From: UBA7398 sp947491605
Lineage (GTDB): Bacteria; Actinomycetota; Actinomycetes; Nanopelagicales; Nanopelagicaceae
NCBI GenBank assembly: GCA_947491605.1
Contig: CANLJW010000013.1
Coordinates: 1 to 30,827, forward strand
DNA length: 30,827 bases
Reading direction: 5' to 3'
This document shows, piece by piece, positions 8,800-15,990 of this stretch (positions are counted from its first letter, which is position 1; each line of letters opens with the position of its first letter). A model generated the notes under the pieces. It was not told the origin of the DNA. It was given only the letters and a program-made list of their open reading frames with translations, and searched no databases. The translations under genes were made by a program, and so were the position numbers.

Positions 8800-9023
8800 T
8801 ATGCTTCAATCTCCTCACGTAATCATCAGCTTTTTAAAACGATGCTTATTTAGCCCTTTATAACTTTTCGTTACCTAGCTTTGACTGCTAGCCCTGCCGA
8901 AATTACCCCCCGTTATCATTGACTTATCTGAAGAATTCATGAAGCATAACTGATAACGGTTAATTGTAAACAGTCATTGGATGCTAGTTGCAATAGCCAC
9001 TCGAGGAAAGGAATTACTCAAAG
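8800..9023. promoter_or_regulatory. Divergent control region between permease and sugar-binding protein genes
   Basis: This 224-base gap holds both start-site regions of the sugar locus. The clearest structure is a perfect 9-base inverted pair, CCGTTATCA at 8910-8918 and TGATAACGG at 8951-8959, with centres 41 bases apart, about four helical turns. The right copy continues as TGATAACGGTTAATTG, which looks like an imperfect LacI-family operator. A TTGACT hexamer at 8919-8924 could be a -35 element for the plus strand, but no convincing -10 follows at normal spacing. No short open frame with a ribosome site is visible. Confidence 0.5.
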
Positions 9024-10094
9024 ATGGTAAAGAAAATAAAGAGAGATAAGGCTATTTTTAAAATATTAGCAATATTCTCGGTTTCAGCACTTTTGTTATC
9101 AGCTTGCTCATCTAAAGCAGATGACACTGCTGCTGGTGGCGATGCTGGTGGAACTGCAGCTTCAAAGGTTTACACACCTTTGGCAACAGCACCATGCGAT
9201 TTGAGCGGAAAGTCAATTACTTTCTTGTCAGTACTTAAGGGTCACCCAACTCTTAGACTTTGGCAACAAGGTTTCCTGGATCAAGCAAATGCACTTGGTT
9301 TCAAGAGCGCAACAATCGTTTCACCTGATGAGCCTGACTGGACTAAAGCAGTAACTCTTGGTGAAGGCGTACTTGCAACCGGAACTGACGGACTTGTGCT
9401 TGGCTTCGTTGATCCAGTTGAAAAAGATTTGATTGCAAAATTTGCCGCAAAGAATATTCCAGTTGTAATCGGTCACGTACAAGCAAAGCCAGATGAATAT
9501 CCTGGCGTAATTGCTTATGCAGCATTTGATCCAAAAGCATGGGGATCAGCCGCAGCGGATGCAATCGGTGAAAAAATTGGTGGCAAAGGAACTGTTGCTG
9601 TTACTGAAGGTGGCTTCAACCCTGTAGAAGATGCAGTTGCTTCTTCATTCACAGCACAAATGAATGCCAAATATCCTGACGTTAAAGTTCTAAAGCCAGC
9701 TGAAGAAGGATTCGATGTACCAAAAGCTATTGCTAAAGCAGTTGCTATTGCGATCGCAAATCCAGATTTAGTTGGAGCAGTTGGAACTACTGGCGGAAGC
9801 CCAGTTACATGGGCCGGTGCTTCAGATCAAATCGGTAAGCCAATTTGGGCTATCGGACCTGATGCAACACGTCCAAATCTTGATGCAGTTCGCGACGGAA
9901 AAATCCTTGCGGTTGCTGCACAACCAGGATACGAAGAACATCAAATGGCTGTTGACCTAGTTGCTAACGCAATTTGCGGCAACGCACCAGCACAATTTGC
10001 TAATGATTTGCCAACACCTATCATCTTCGCTGATGGCTTGGCACCTTATTACGCAGTTGTTGATGCAATTGATGCTCGAGTAGCAAAGCAATAG
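9024..10094 (+). CDS. Sugar ABC transporter substrate-binding lipoprotein (periplasmic-binding protein type 1 fold)
   Basis: A 356-residue extracellular receptor for a ribose-type ABC importer. A basic N-terminus and hydrophobic span lead to the lipobox LLSAC, so Cys28 would be lipidated and the protein tethered to the outer face of the membrane. A flexible Gly/Ala-rich linker (residues 33-46) precedes a Peripla_BP_4-like two-lobe domain, seen in ITFLSVLKGHPTLRLWQQGF at the start, the NIPVVIGHV strand and AIGPDATRP. The ligand is probably a monosaccharide, but the pocket residues do not tell which. ATG 9024 has GGAAAGGA upstream. It heads the operon with the ATPase and second permease, and is separated from the ATPase by a strong hairpin. 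Confidence 0.92.
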   Translation: MVKKIKRDKAIFKILAIFSVSALLLSACSSKADDTAAGGDAGGTAASKVYTPLATAPCDLSGKSITFLSVLKGHPTLRLWQQGFLDQANALGFKSATIVSPDEPDWTKAVTLGEGVLATGTDGLVLGFVDPVEKDLIAKFAAKNIPVVIGHVQAKPDEYPGVIAYAAFDPKAWGSAAADAIGEKIGGKGTVAVTEGGFNPVEDAVASSFTAQMNAKYPDVKVLKPAEEGFDVPKAIAKAVAIAIANPDLVGAVGTTGGSPVTWAGASDQIGKPIWAIGPDATRPNLDAVRDGKILAVAAQPGYEEHQMAVDLVANAICGNAPAQFANDLPTPIIFADGLAPYYAVVDAIDARVAKQ

Positions 10095-10118
10095 TCACTA
10101 AATAGGGGTAAGACAAAT

Positions 10119-10145
10119 ATGGTGAACCAAGCTACTGTTCTTTAG
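10119..10145 (+). CDS. Possible eight-codon leader ORF overlapping the intercistronic hairpin
   Basis: ATG 10119 reads MVNQATVL then TAG at 10143-10145. An AGGGG ribosome binding sequence sits ten bases upstream at 10104-10108. The ORF runs through the whole left arm and the loop of the hairpin at 10122-10158, so ribosomes on it would keep the hairpin open. Eight codons can arise by chance; the well-placed ribosome site is the only support. Confidence 0.2.
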   Translation: MVNQATVL

Positions 10146-10158
10146 TAGCTTGGTTCAC
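10122..10158 (+). promoter_or_regulatory. Strong intercistronic stem-loop
   Basis: A perfect 15-base-pair stem (arms 10122-10136 and 10144-10158) closes a seven-base loop. It lies between the binding-protein stop and the ATPase start. The right arm is followed by TTATT and not by a true U-run, so it is more likely a partial terminator or an mRNA 3'-end protector than a full terminator. This placement is typical of importer operons that make much more binding protein than ATPase. Confidence 0.8.
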
Positions 10159-10216
10159 TTATTAAGTAAATGACTTTTTGCAAGTTGAGGACTTAATTGA
10201 GGGAAGGTAAATAAGA

Positions 10217-11755
10217 ATGGCAAGTTCATCCAGCAACAGTTACGCCCTTGAAATGATAAAAATTTATAAGAATTTCGGACCGGTAATTGCGCTCGATGAT
10301 GTTTCTTTAAAAGTTAAAGTTGGAACCATCCATGGATTGATTGGCCAAAATGGCGCAGGCAAATCCACGTTGATGAAGATATTAAGTGGAATTTATCCAA
10401 GCGGAACCTTCGAAGGTGAAATTAACGTTGCCGGTGAATCAGTAAAAATGAGTTCACCGCTTGATGCACAATTACGAGGCATCTCAATAGTTCCGCAGGA
10501 AATAACGGTAGCTGACACTCTTACAGTCGCAGAAAATATTTTACTTTCCGAATTAGCAATGAACCGCAAAGGGTTTTATTCAAAGAAAAATGGATTACAA
10601 AAGATTAGAAAATTCCTTGAAGATAATGAAATTCCTTTAACTGCCGACCAACTCGTATCAGAACTAAGCCTGCACAAAAAGCAAATTTTGATGATAGCGA
10701 GTGCACTTTATAAAAATCCCAAAGTTCTAGTTTTAGATGAACCATCTTCAAGTTTAACTTCTGATGAAATTGCAAACCTTTTTTCGATAGTTCGAAATCT
10801 TAAGAAACGTGGATTTACGACCGTATTTATCACCCACAAGCTTCCAGAAATTCTAGAACTATGCGATGCCGTTTCAATTTTACGTGATGGCAAAACTGTT
10901 CGCACTAGCGAAAGATCAGATTTTGATTCCAATCAGCTAGTTAGCGACATGATTGGTAGAAAATTAGGCGACTTATATCCAGAGAAGAACATTTTACCTA
11001 AAGATGCAAGAATAATTTTCTCAGCTCGTAATTTGGTTGTGGAGAATCCCCGCAAACCAGGCGAAATTATGGTTTCCGAGTTTTCATTTGACCTACATGC
11101 TGGTGAAATTCTTGGCCTTGGCGGTCTTGTTGGTTCTGGAAGAACTGAAATTTTGCGCGCGCTTTATGGTGACAATCGAGTATTAGCTGGCAAGCTTGAA
11201 TTGCAAGGCAGCGAGATAACTTCAAAAGATATTCCTGCCGCTATTCAATCTGGAATTGGGTATGTAACTGAAGATAGAAAATTAGAAGGTTTATTTTTTA
11301 ATCTAGAAATAAAATCGAATTCAACTGCAAGTATTTTGGATAAGTTCAAGAAAATGGGGTTGCTAAATAAGCAGAAAGAGAAGGAAGTTGCGACCGAAAT
11401 TACCGAATCACTAGCAGTTAAGCCACAAGATATTTACGAGATGATCGGAAATCTAAGTGGGGGAAATCAGCAAAAAGTTTTAATAGGTAAAGGCTTAGTG
11501 GCTAAGCCAATCATTTTCATGTTGGATGAACCAACAAAAGGTGTTGACATTGCTTCAAAAGCTGAGATATATCGAATTATCAGTGATCTAGCCAAGCAAG
11601 GTGTAGGCATTATTTTAGTATCTAGCGAATTCCCAGAACTCTTAGCGCTATCACATCGGATTTTGGTTTTTTCAGGAGGCGCAATGAGAGGCGAAATGAC
11701 CGGTGATATCACTAAGGAGCGAGAACTTATGATAATGGCTATTGGTCAATCATGA
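10217..11755 (+). CDS. Sugar ABC transporter ATP-binding protein, double-domain (RbsA/MglA-like)
   Basis: A 512-residue tandem ATPase that powers the neighbouring ribose-type permeases. Domain 1 has an intact Walker A (GQNGAGKST, residues 43-51) and Walker B (VLVLDEPSSSLT), but its signature is degenerate, LSLHKKQ at 150-156 in place of LSxGxxQ. Domain 2 has the usual altered Walker A of this family (GLVGSGRTE, Arg for Lys), a good signature LSGGNQQK and Walker B MLDEPTKGVD. Only the ATP site made of domain 1 Walker A and domain 2 signature looks competent, matching the asymmetric design known for RbsA-type proteins. ATG 10217 has GAGGGAAGG upstream. The stop overlaps the next permease start by four bases (ATGA), so the two are translationally coupled. 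Confidence 0.93.
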   Translation: MASSSSNSYALEMIKIYKNFGPVIALDDVSLKVKVGTIHGLIGQNGAGKSTLMKILSGIYPSGTFEGEINVAGESVKMSSPLDAQLRGISIVPQEITVADTLTVAENILLSELAMNRKGFYSKKNGLQKIRKFLEDNEIPLTADQLVSELSLHKKQILMIASALYKNPKVLVLDEPSSSLTSDEIANLFSIVRNLKKRGFTTVFITHKLPEILELCDAVSILRDGKTVRTSERSDFDSNQLVSDMIGRKLGDLYPEKNILPKDARIIFSARNLVVENPRKPGEIMVSEFSFDLHAGEILGLGGLVGSGRTEILRALYGDNRVLAGKLELQGSEITSKDIPAAIQSGIGYVTEDRKLEGLFFNLEIKSNSTASILDKFKKMGLLNKQKEKEVATEITESLAVKPQDIYEMIGNLSGGNQQKVLIGKGLVAKPIIFMLDEPTKGVDIASKAEIYRIISDLAKQGVGIILVSSEFPELLALSHRILVFSGGAMRGEMTGDITKERELMIMAIGQS

Positions 11756-12711
11756 AACTAAACTTTAAGCGTTTTTCCACCTTATCACCATTTGTAAAAC
11801 GGTTGATTTTCGTCACCGTGGTATTTGGGATTTTTGCTGGACTTAATCCGTCTTTCGCAAACTATGCAAGCATTCTCTCGATTGTCCAAGGGATTGCATT
11901 CGTTGGAATTGCATCAATTTTCTTGGTGCTACTCATAACTTCAGGCGAGTTCGATATATCAATTGGTGCTACCGCAGCGCTTAGCGCATTAACCTCCGCA
12001 ATTTTGGTGACGCACCAAGGCTTTAGCATGCTGATCGCATTCTTAATTAGCTTAGGTGCTGGGATTTTGGTGGGCCTAATTAATGGACTTGTAGTAATTT
12101 ATGGAAGAGTCCCATCTTTTATCGCTACCATCGCAATGTTATTTATGTGCAAGAGCTTGGCGACTTTTGTATCTGAGGGTAAAGGAATCTCAGGTTTTCC
12201 CGATTTGCATGAAGGATTTAAGGATTCGATTCTTGGGGAATATTTCAGCATAATAATTTTTGTCATCTTAATATTTGTTGGTGAATTTATTTTAAATAAA
12301 ACTAATTTTGGTAAAGTTATTGCAGCGATAGGTAGCAATCCTGAGGCTGCTCGAACTGCTGGTATAAATTCAAATCGAGTTAAATTATTGCTATTTATAG
12401 CAACTGGTTGCGGCGCGGCATTAGCCGGTTATTTATCTTTACTACATTTCGGCAGCGCCTGGTTCACACTTGGTTCTGGCTGGGAGTTGCTAGCAATTGC
12501 TGGGATGGTCATTGGTGGTACAAGTTTATTTGGTGGCAAAGGTACGGTAATTGGGTTGTTCCTTGGATTATTATTAATGCAAGTTGTTGCGAGCGGAATG
12601 GTCGCAACTAATATTGATCCGTGGTGGCAAACCGTTATAACTGGAGTTATCGTATTAGTTTCGCTGAGCGTTGATATGAAACGAAAAAAGGTTAAATTCG
12701 ATGCCAAGTGA
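11752..12711 (+). CDS. Ribose-type sugar ABC transporter permease (RbsC family), copy 2
   Basis: A 319-residue polytopic permease of the BPD_transp_2 family with around eight to ten membrane spans. Characteristic segments are the SGEFDISIGA motif near residue 64, the GLINGLVV helix, the NPEAARTAGIN loop and the GGTSLFGGKGTVIG loop that contacts the ATPase. It differs throughout from the minus-strand permease of the same locus, so the two are not a recent duplication. Its start ATG overlaps the ATPase stop. Its last 11 bases overlap the SDR start, which gives a tightly coupled ATPase-permease-SDR run. It probably forms the channel with this ATPase, either as a homodimer or paired with copy 1. 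Confidence 0.92.
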   Translation: MKLNFKRFSTLSPFVKRLIFVTVVFGIFAGLNPSFANYASILSIVQGIAFVGIASIFLVLLITSGEFDISIGATAALSALTSAILVTHQGFSMLIAFLISLGAGILVGLINGLVVIYGRVPSFIATIAMLFMCKSLATFVSEGKGISGFPDLHEGFKDSILGEYFSIIIFVILIFVGEFILNKTNFGKVIAAIGSNPEAARTAGINSNRVKLLLFIATGCGAALAGYLSLLHFGSAWFTLGSGWELLAIAGMVIGGTSLFGGKGTVIGLFLGLLLMQVVASGMVATNIDPWWQTVITGVIVLVSLSVDMKRKKVKFDAK

Positions 12712-13492
12712 GGCTTCTTTTATTGCTAATCGATTTGATAAAAAAGTTGTAATCGTAACTGGTGCGGAGTCGGGTATCGGTAAAGCTACTGCAACCAGAT
12801 TTGCGCAAGAAGGTGCGATTGTTTACGGCCTAGGCTTACGCGCAGAGATTGGCGAATCTTGGGTTAAGGAGATGGCTGGCTCTGGCTTAAAAGTAAATTT
12901 TAAAGTTTGCGACCTTAGAAAGTCAGCAGCGATAGCAGATGTGATAAATGGTATTGGGGAAGCCAATAATGGTATCGATGTTGTTGTAAATAATGCTGGC
13001 ACTTTTCTATTCCGTTCAGTTGATGAAACTACTGAAGATGAATGGGATAACGTTTTAGATACAAATTTAAAAGGAGTTTTCTTAGTATCAAAATATGCAA
13101 TCCCATTTTTGCGGAAACGTGGTGGTGGATCAATCATAAATATCGCCTCAGTACATGCTTATGCAACGATGGAGAAAGTTGCTGCGTATGCAGCAAGCAA
13201 GGGCGCAGTGGTTGCCTTAAGCCGCCAGATGGCAATTGATTACACTAAAGATAAAATTCGAGTTAATTCAGTAGTTGTTGGGGGAGTAGATACCGACATG
13301 TCTACTGCGCACGCCTTGGCGATTGGTAAACCGTTGGATGACCTGGGTTTTAATTCTGATGTAACCAAACTTGGGCGAGCTGCCCAACCTTATGAAATAG
13401 CTGCTGGGATCACTTTCTTAGCTTCCTCAGATGCTTCGTTTGTGATTGGTGCGCCATTTATTATTGATGGCGGGCTTTTAACAGATCTTTAG
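12701..13492 (+). CDS. SDR family oxidoreductase, probable sugar dehydrogenase
   Basis: A 263-residue classical short-chain dehydrogenase with a complete set of motifs: the nucleotide loop TGAESGIG (20-27), NNAG (97-100), catalytic Ser150, Tyr163 and Lys167 in the YAASK block, and the C-terminal IDGG. It should oxidise or reduce an alcohol or carbonyl with NAD(P). The residue after the second beta strand region (GLGLRAEIG) lacks an obvious acidic NAD-selecting Asp, so cofactor preference is open. ATG 12701 lies inside the permease end, so translation is coupled to sugar import. With the mutarotase and lactonase of the same locus, a C1 sugar dehydrogenase making a lactone is the best inference. 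It could also be a polyol dehydrogenase. Confidence 0.9.
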   Translation: MPSEASFIANRFDKKVVIVTGAESGIGKATATRFAQEGAIVYGLGLRAEIGESWVKEMAGSGLKVNFKVCDLRKSAAIADVINGIGEANNGIDVVVNNAGTFLFRSVDETTEDEWDNVLDTNLKGVFLVSKYAIPFLRKRGGGSIINIASVHAYATMEKVAAYAASKGAVVALSRQMAIDYTKDKIRVNSVVVGGVDTDMSTAHALAIGKPLDDLGFNSDVTKLGRAAQPYEIAAGITFLASSDASFVIGAPFIIDGGLLTDL

Positions 13493-13497
13493 ACTTT

Positions 13498-14406
13498 CTA
13501 GCCAATCATTTCTGAATCGCGCTTATTGATTAGTTCATGAATACAGCCTTTATTTACATCATAATTAGCGCATTCATCACAGAGTAGAACCAATTCATGG
13601 CAGGCTAAATTCGCGCAGTTGTAGAACTGCTTCGTTGGTTTAGTGCATTTTTCACATTCGCCAATGACCTTTGTTTTATTAGAGAAATCAATCGCTAAAC
13701 GGGCGTCAAAAGTGAAGAGCGAGCCTTCCCAAAGCGAGTCGTCTCCGAATTTTTTACCGTAGCGAACAATGCCGCCTTCGATTTGATAAACCTCTTTAAA
13801 GCCGCGCTTTTTCATAACCGAAGAGAGAATTTCACAACGGATTCCACCAGTGCAGTAAGTAACAATCGGTTTATCTTTGATGTGGTCATACTTTCCACTT
13901 TCAATTTCATCTACAAAGTCACGTGACGAAGTTACATTTGGAAGAATTGCATTTTTGAATTTGCCAATTTTTGCTTCGAATGCGTTGCGCCCATCAAAGA
14001 AAATTACTTCGTCACCACGTTCTGCAACTAATTTATCGACTTCGTAAGGCTTAAGATGTACGCCGCCGCCCACAACTCCATTTTCATCTACCGAAATCTC
14101 ATCTGGGTCACCAAATGCAACTAATTCACTCTTTACCTTTACGCTTAATTTAGGGAAATCATCACCGGTACCATCTGACCATTTGAAATCTATTTTCTTA
14201 AATGCAGGATAGCGTTTTGTGAGTTTCACATATTTGCGAAGATCTTCAATGTCGCCACCAACTGTGCCATTGATGCCATGTTTTGCAATTAATATTCGAC
14301 CTTTTAGATTTAGCGATTCCGCAAGATTTTGCTGCCAAAGACGAATCGCATCTGGATCTGTAATCGGCGTAAAGCCGTAGTAGAGGATGATCTTTGGAAT
14401 CTGCAT
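13498..14406 (-). CDS. trhO: tRNA uridine 5-hydroxylase TrhO (rhodanese-domain protein, YceA/YbfQ type)
   Basis: A 302-residue rhodanese-related protein of the TrhO family, which is known to hydroxylate U34 of certain tRNAs at C5 in an oxygen-dependent way. The N-terminal domain carries the family motif KGRILIAKHGINGTVGG (residues 35-51). The rhodanese domain has the catalytic loop CTGGIRC with Cys185 and the second Cys191. After it comes a zinc-ribbon-like tail with CxxC pairs (GECEKC and CDEC, plus CANLAC). Start ATG 14406 fits homologues. The gene converges on the SDR gene with five bases between stop codons. It is unlikely to belong functionally to the kynurenine operon on the other strand. 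Confidence 0.93.
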   Translation of the reverse strand: MQIPKIILYYGFTPITDPDAIRLWQQNLAESLNLKGRILIAKHGINGTVGGDIEDLRKYVKLTKRYPAFKKIDFKWSDGTGDDFPKLSVKVKSELVAFGDPDEISVDENGVVGGGVHLKPYEVDKLVAERGDEVIFFDGRNAFEAKIGKFKNAILPNVTSSRDFVDEIESGKYDHIKDKPIVTYCTGGIRCEILSSVMKKRGFKEVYQIEGGIVRYGKKFGDDSLWEGSLFTFDARLAIDFSNKTKVIGECEKCTKPTKQFYNCANLACHELVLLCDECANYDVNKGCIHELINKRDSEMIG

Positions 14407-14446
14407 AGCGTTATTCTAAAGGAGCAGCGCTATACAACCTATTTGG

Positions 14447-14614
14447 TTAATTCTTACCGAATAGTTTGCCGAAGAAGCCAGGTTGTGCCAGTTCGGCTGC
14501 GTGGCCTTGGCAGCGGTCAATGGTTGGTACATCATGGAGTGCATCTTCTATATGTTCTCCGCAGCCACTCCAAGTGGGTTTACCGCAACTCTTACAACTC
14601 ACTTTGCTACACAT
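14447..14614 (-). CDS. Small Cys-rich (zinc-knuckle-like) conserved protein, 55 residues
   Basis: A 55-residue frame from ATG 14614 to TAA at 14447, below common size cut-offs. It contains VSCKSCGKPTWSGCGEHIED and later RCQGHA, giving Cys2, Cys7, Cys10, Cys18 and Cys35 plus His21 and His38, a likely zinc-binding arrangement. The tail ends with a basic-aromatic GFFGKLFGKN. An AAGG ribosome site lies eight bases before the ATG. I recall small proteins of this CxxCGKxTWxGCGxH pattern as widespread hypothetical proteins in actinobacteria and beyond, with no known function. Two longer plus-strand frames over the same bases encode unrelated low-quality peptides. It sits 40 bases upstream of trhO on the same strand and may share its transcript. 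Confidence 0.8.
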   Translation of the reverse strand: MCSKVSCKSCGKPTWSGCGEHIEDALHDVPTIDRCQGHAAELAQPGFFGKLFGKN

Positions 14615-14686
14615 GTTTCTAACCTTATCGCAAAGGATCTTGATCTTAAAGATTTCTAAACGTTTCGGCTTTTTATGGGATGTAAA

Positions 14687-14707
14687 AGTACTTGGTTCTC
14701 AAGTACT
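14687..14707. promoter_or_regulatory. Candidate operator at the kynureninase start
   Basis: A perfect inverted repeat with 8-base arms, AGTACTTG (14687-14694) and CAAGTACT (14700-14707), around a 5-base spacer. It ends eight bases before ATG 14716, over the place where a ribosome binding site should be. A dimeric repressor here would block translation start or transcription. In RNA it could form a hairpin that hides the start. Confidence 0.5.
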
Positions 14708-14715
14708 CTTCCGAA

Positions 14716-15990
14716 ATGCGTAAAACCGATCGTGCTCATGCAGAATTACTGGACCTACAGGACCCGCTTGCGGAGTATCGAGGCAAATTCTTAATTGCTG
14801 ACCCGGAAGTTTCTTATTTAGATGGTAATTCCCTCGGCCGATTACCTCTTGCAACTATTGATGCGCTAAATACTTTAATGCGTGACGAATGGGGTAGTGA
14901 AGTTGTCGATGGTTGGAGCCATTGGGTAGACGAATCGGAAAAGACTGGCGATTTAATTGGCCGCGCAACTTTAGGCGCGGCTGCCGGACAAGTTTTAGCT
15001 TGCGATACCACTTCGGTAAACTTTTATCAGTTAGCAAGAAGCGCCATCAAAGCACGACCAGGTCGCAAAACTATAGTTACAGATACATCTAACTTTCCGA
15101 CTGATCGTTACATCCTTCAAGGGTTAGCAAAAGAATTTGGCTTGAATTTAGTGATGATTGAAAATTCATCGCAATCAGTCGAAGAGTCAGAACGTATTAC
15201 TCCTGAAATTTTAACTCCATATTTAAATGATGATGTTGCGCTGGTTACATTTCAAGTAATCCAATATCGTTCCGGCGCTCGCAATGATGTTAAGGAGCTA
15301 ACCGAATTAATTCACAAATGTGGCGCGCTAACTCTCTGGGATGCATCGCACGCTGTTGGTTCGATTGCGCTTAATTACGATAGCGATAACGTAGACCTCG
15401 CGGTTGGCTGTACCTATAAATATGGCAATGGTGGTCCTGGCGCACCAGGTTGGTTATATGTAAATAAGAAAATTCAAAATGAAGTTCGAGTTCCAATTCA
15501 AGGTTGGTTTGCCCAAGGAGATCAATTTGGCATGGGACCGCTTTTTGAACGTGCTGAAGGCATTCGCGGTTTCCAAATTGCGACACCACCAGTAATTGGA
15601 TTGCGCGCAGTTCAGACTTCATTTGGAATGATTGAAAAAGCCACAATTCAAGCGATCGAGGCCAAAGCAGCTCTTGGTACCGAGTTGATGATCGATTTAT
15701 TTGAGGAGTGGTTAAAAGATCTTGGTTTTGCGCTTGGAACACCGCGAATTTCAAGCCATCGAGGTGGCCACATATCGCTGCTTCACGAAGATGCTTTTCA
15801 GATTTCGGTAGCGATGCGCAAAATATCAAAAGTTTTTCCAGATTTTAGAAATCCAAATGTAATCAGAGTCGCAATTTCCCCACTTACGACTTCATTTGTA
15901 GAAATTTGGGATGGGTTTGACCGGATTCGTAACTTGGTTAAGAGTGGGGATTACAAGAAAATCGTAATTAATAATGCGAGAGTTTTATAA
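14716..15990 (+). CDS. kynU: Kynureninase
   Basis: A 424-residue PLP enzyme that cleaves L-kynurenine to anthranilate and L-alanine. Family marks are LAEYRGKF and YLDGNSLGRLP near the N-terminus, the PLP-phosphate region DTSNFPTDRYI, the WDASHAVGS aspartate block and the PLP lysine Lys235 in CTYKYGNGGPGAP, then RISSHRGGHISL near the C-terminus. ATG 14716 is taken as the start; the frame also opens at TTG 14692, inside the inverted repeat. Neither has a good Shine-Dalgarno sequence. It is the first gene of a five-gene plus-strand run, and the CoA ligase begins at the very next base after its stop. No tryptophan 2,3-dioxygenase lies in view. Confidence 0.94.
   Translation: MRKTDRAHAELLDLQDPLAEYRGKFLIADPEVSYLDGNSLGRLPLATIDALNTLMRDEWGSEVVDGWSHWVDESEKTGDLIGRATLGAAAGQVLACDTTSVNFYQLARSAIKARPGRKTIVTDTSNFPTDRYILQGLAKEFGLNLVMIENSSQSVEESERITPEILTPYLNDDVALVTFQVIQYRSGARNDVKELTELIHKCGALTLWDASHAVGSIALNYDSDNVDLAVGCTYKYGNGGPGAPGWLYVNKKIQNEVRVPIQGWFAQGDQFGMGPLFERAEGIRGFQIATPPVIGLRAVQTSFGMIEKATIQAIEAKAALGTELMIDLFEEWLKDLGFALGTPRISSHRGGHISLLHEDAFQISVAMRKISKVFPDFRNPNVIRVAISPLTTSFVEIWDGFDRIRNLVKSGDYKKIVINNARVL

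Noticed and set aside
14466..14723. Plus-strand open frames over the short gap before kynU
   Set aside because: They give low-complexity peptides without a ribosome site; the complementary strand carries the coherent Cys-rich 55-residue protein.
15371..15829. 152-codon minus-strand frame inside kynureninase
   Set aside because: It lies fully within a strongly supported gene and its translation has no domain or hydrophobic pattern; it is a codon-bias shadow.
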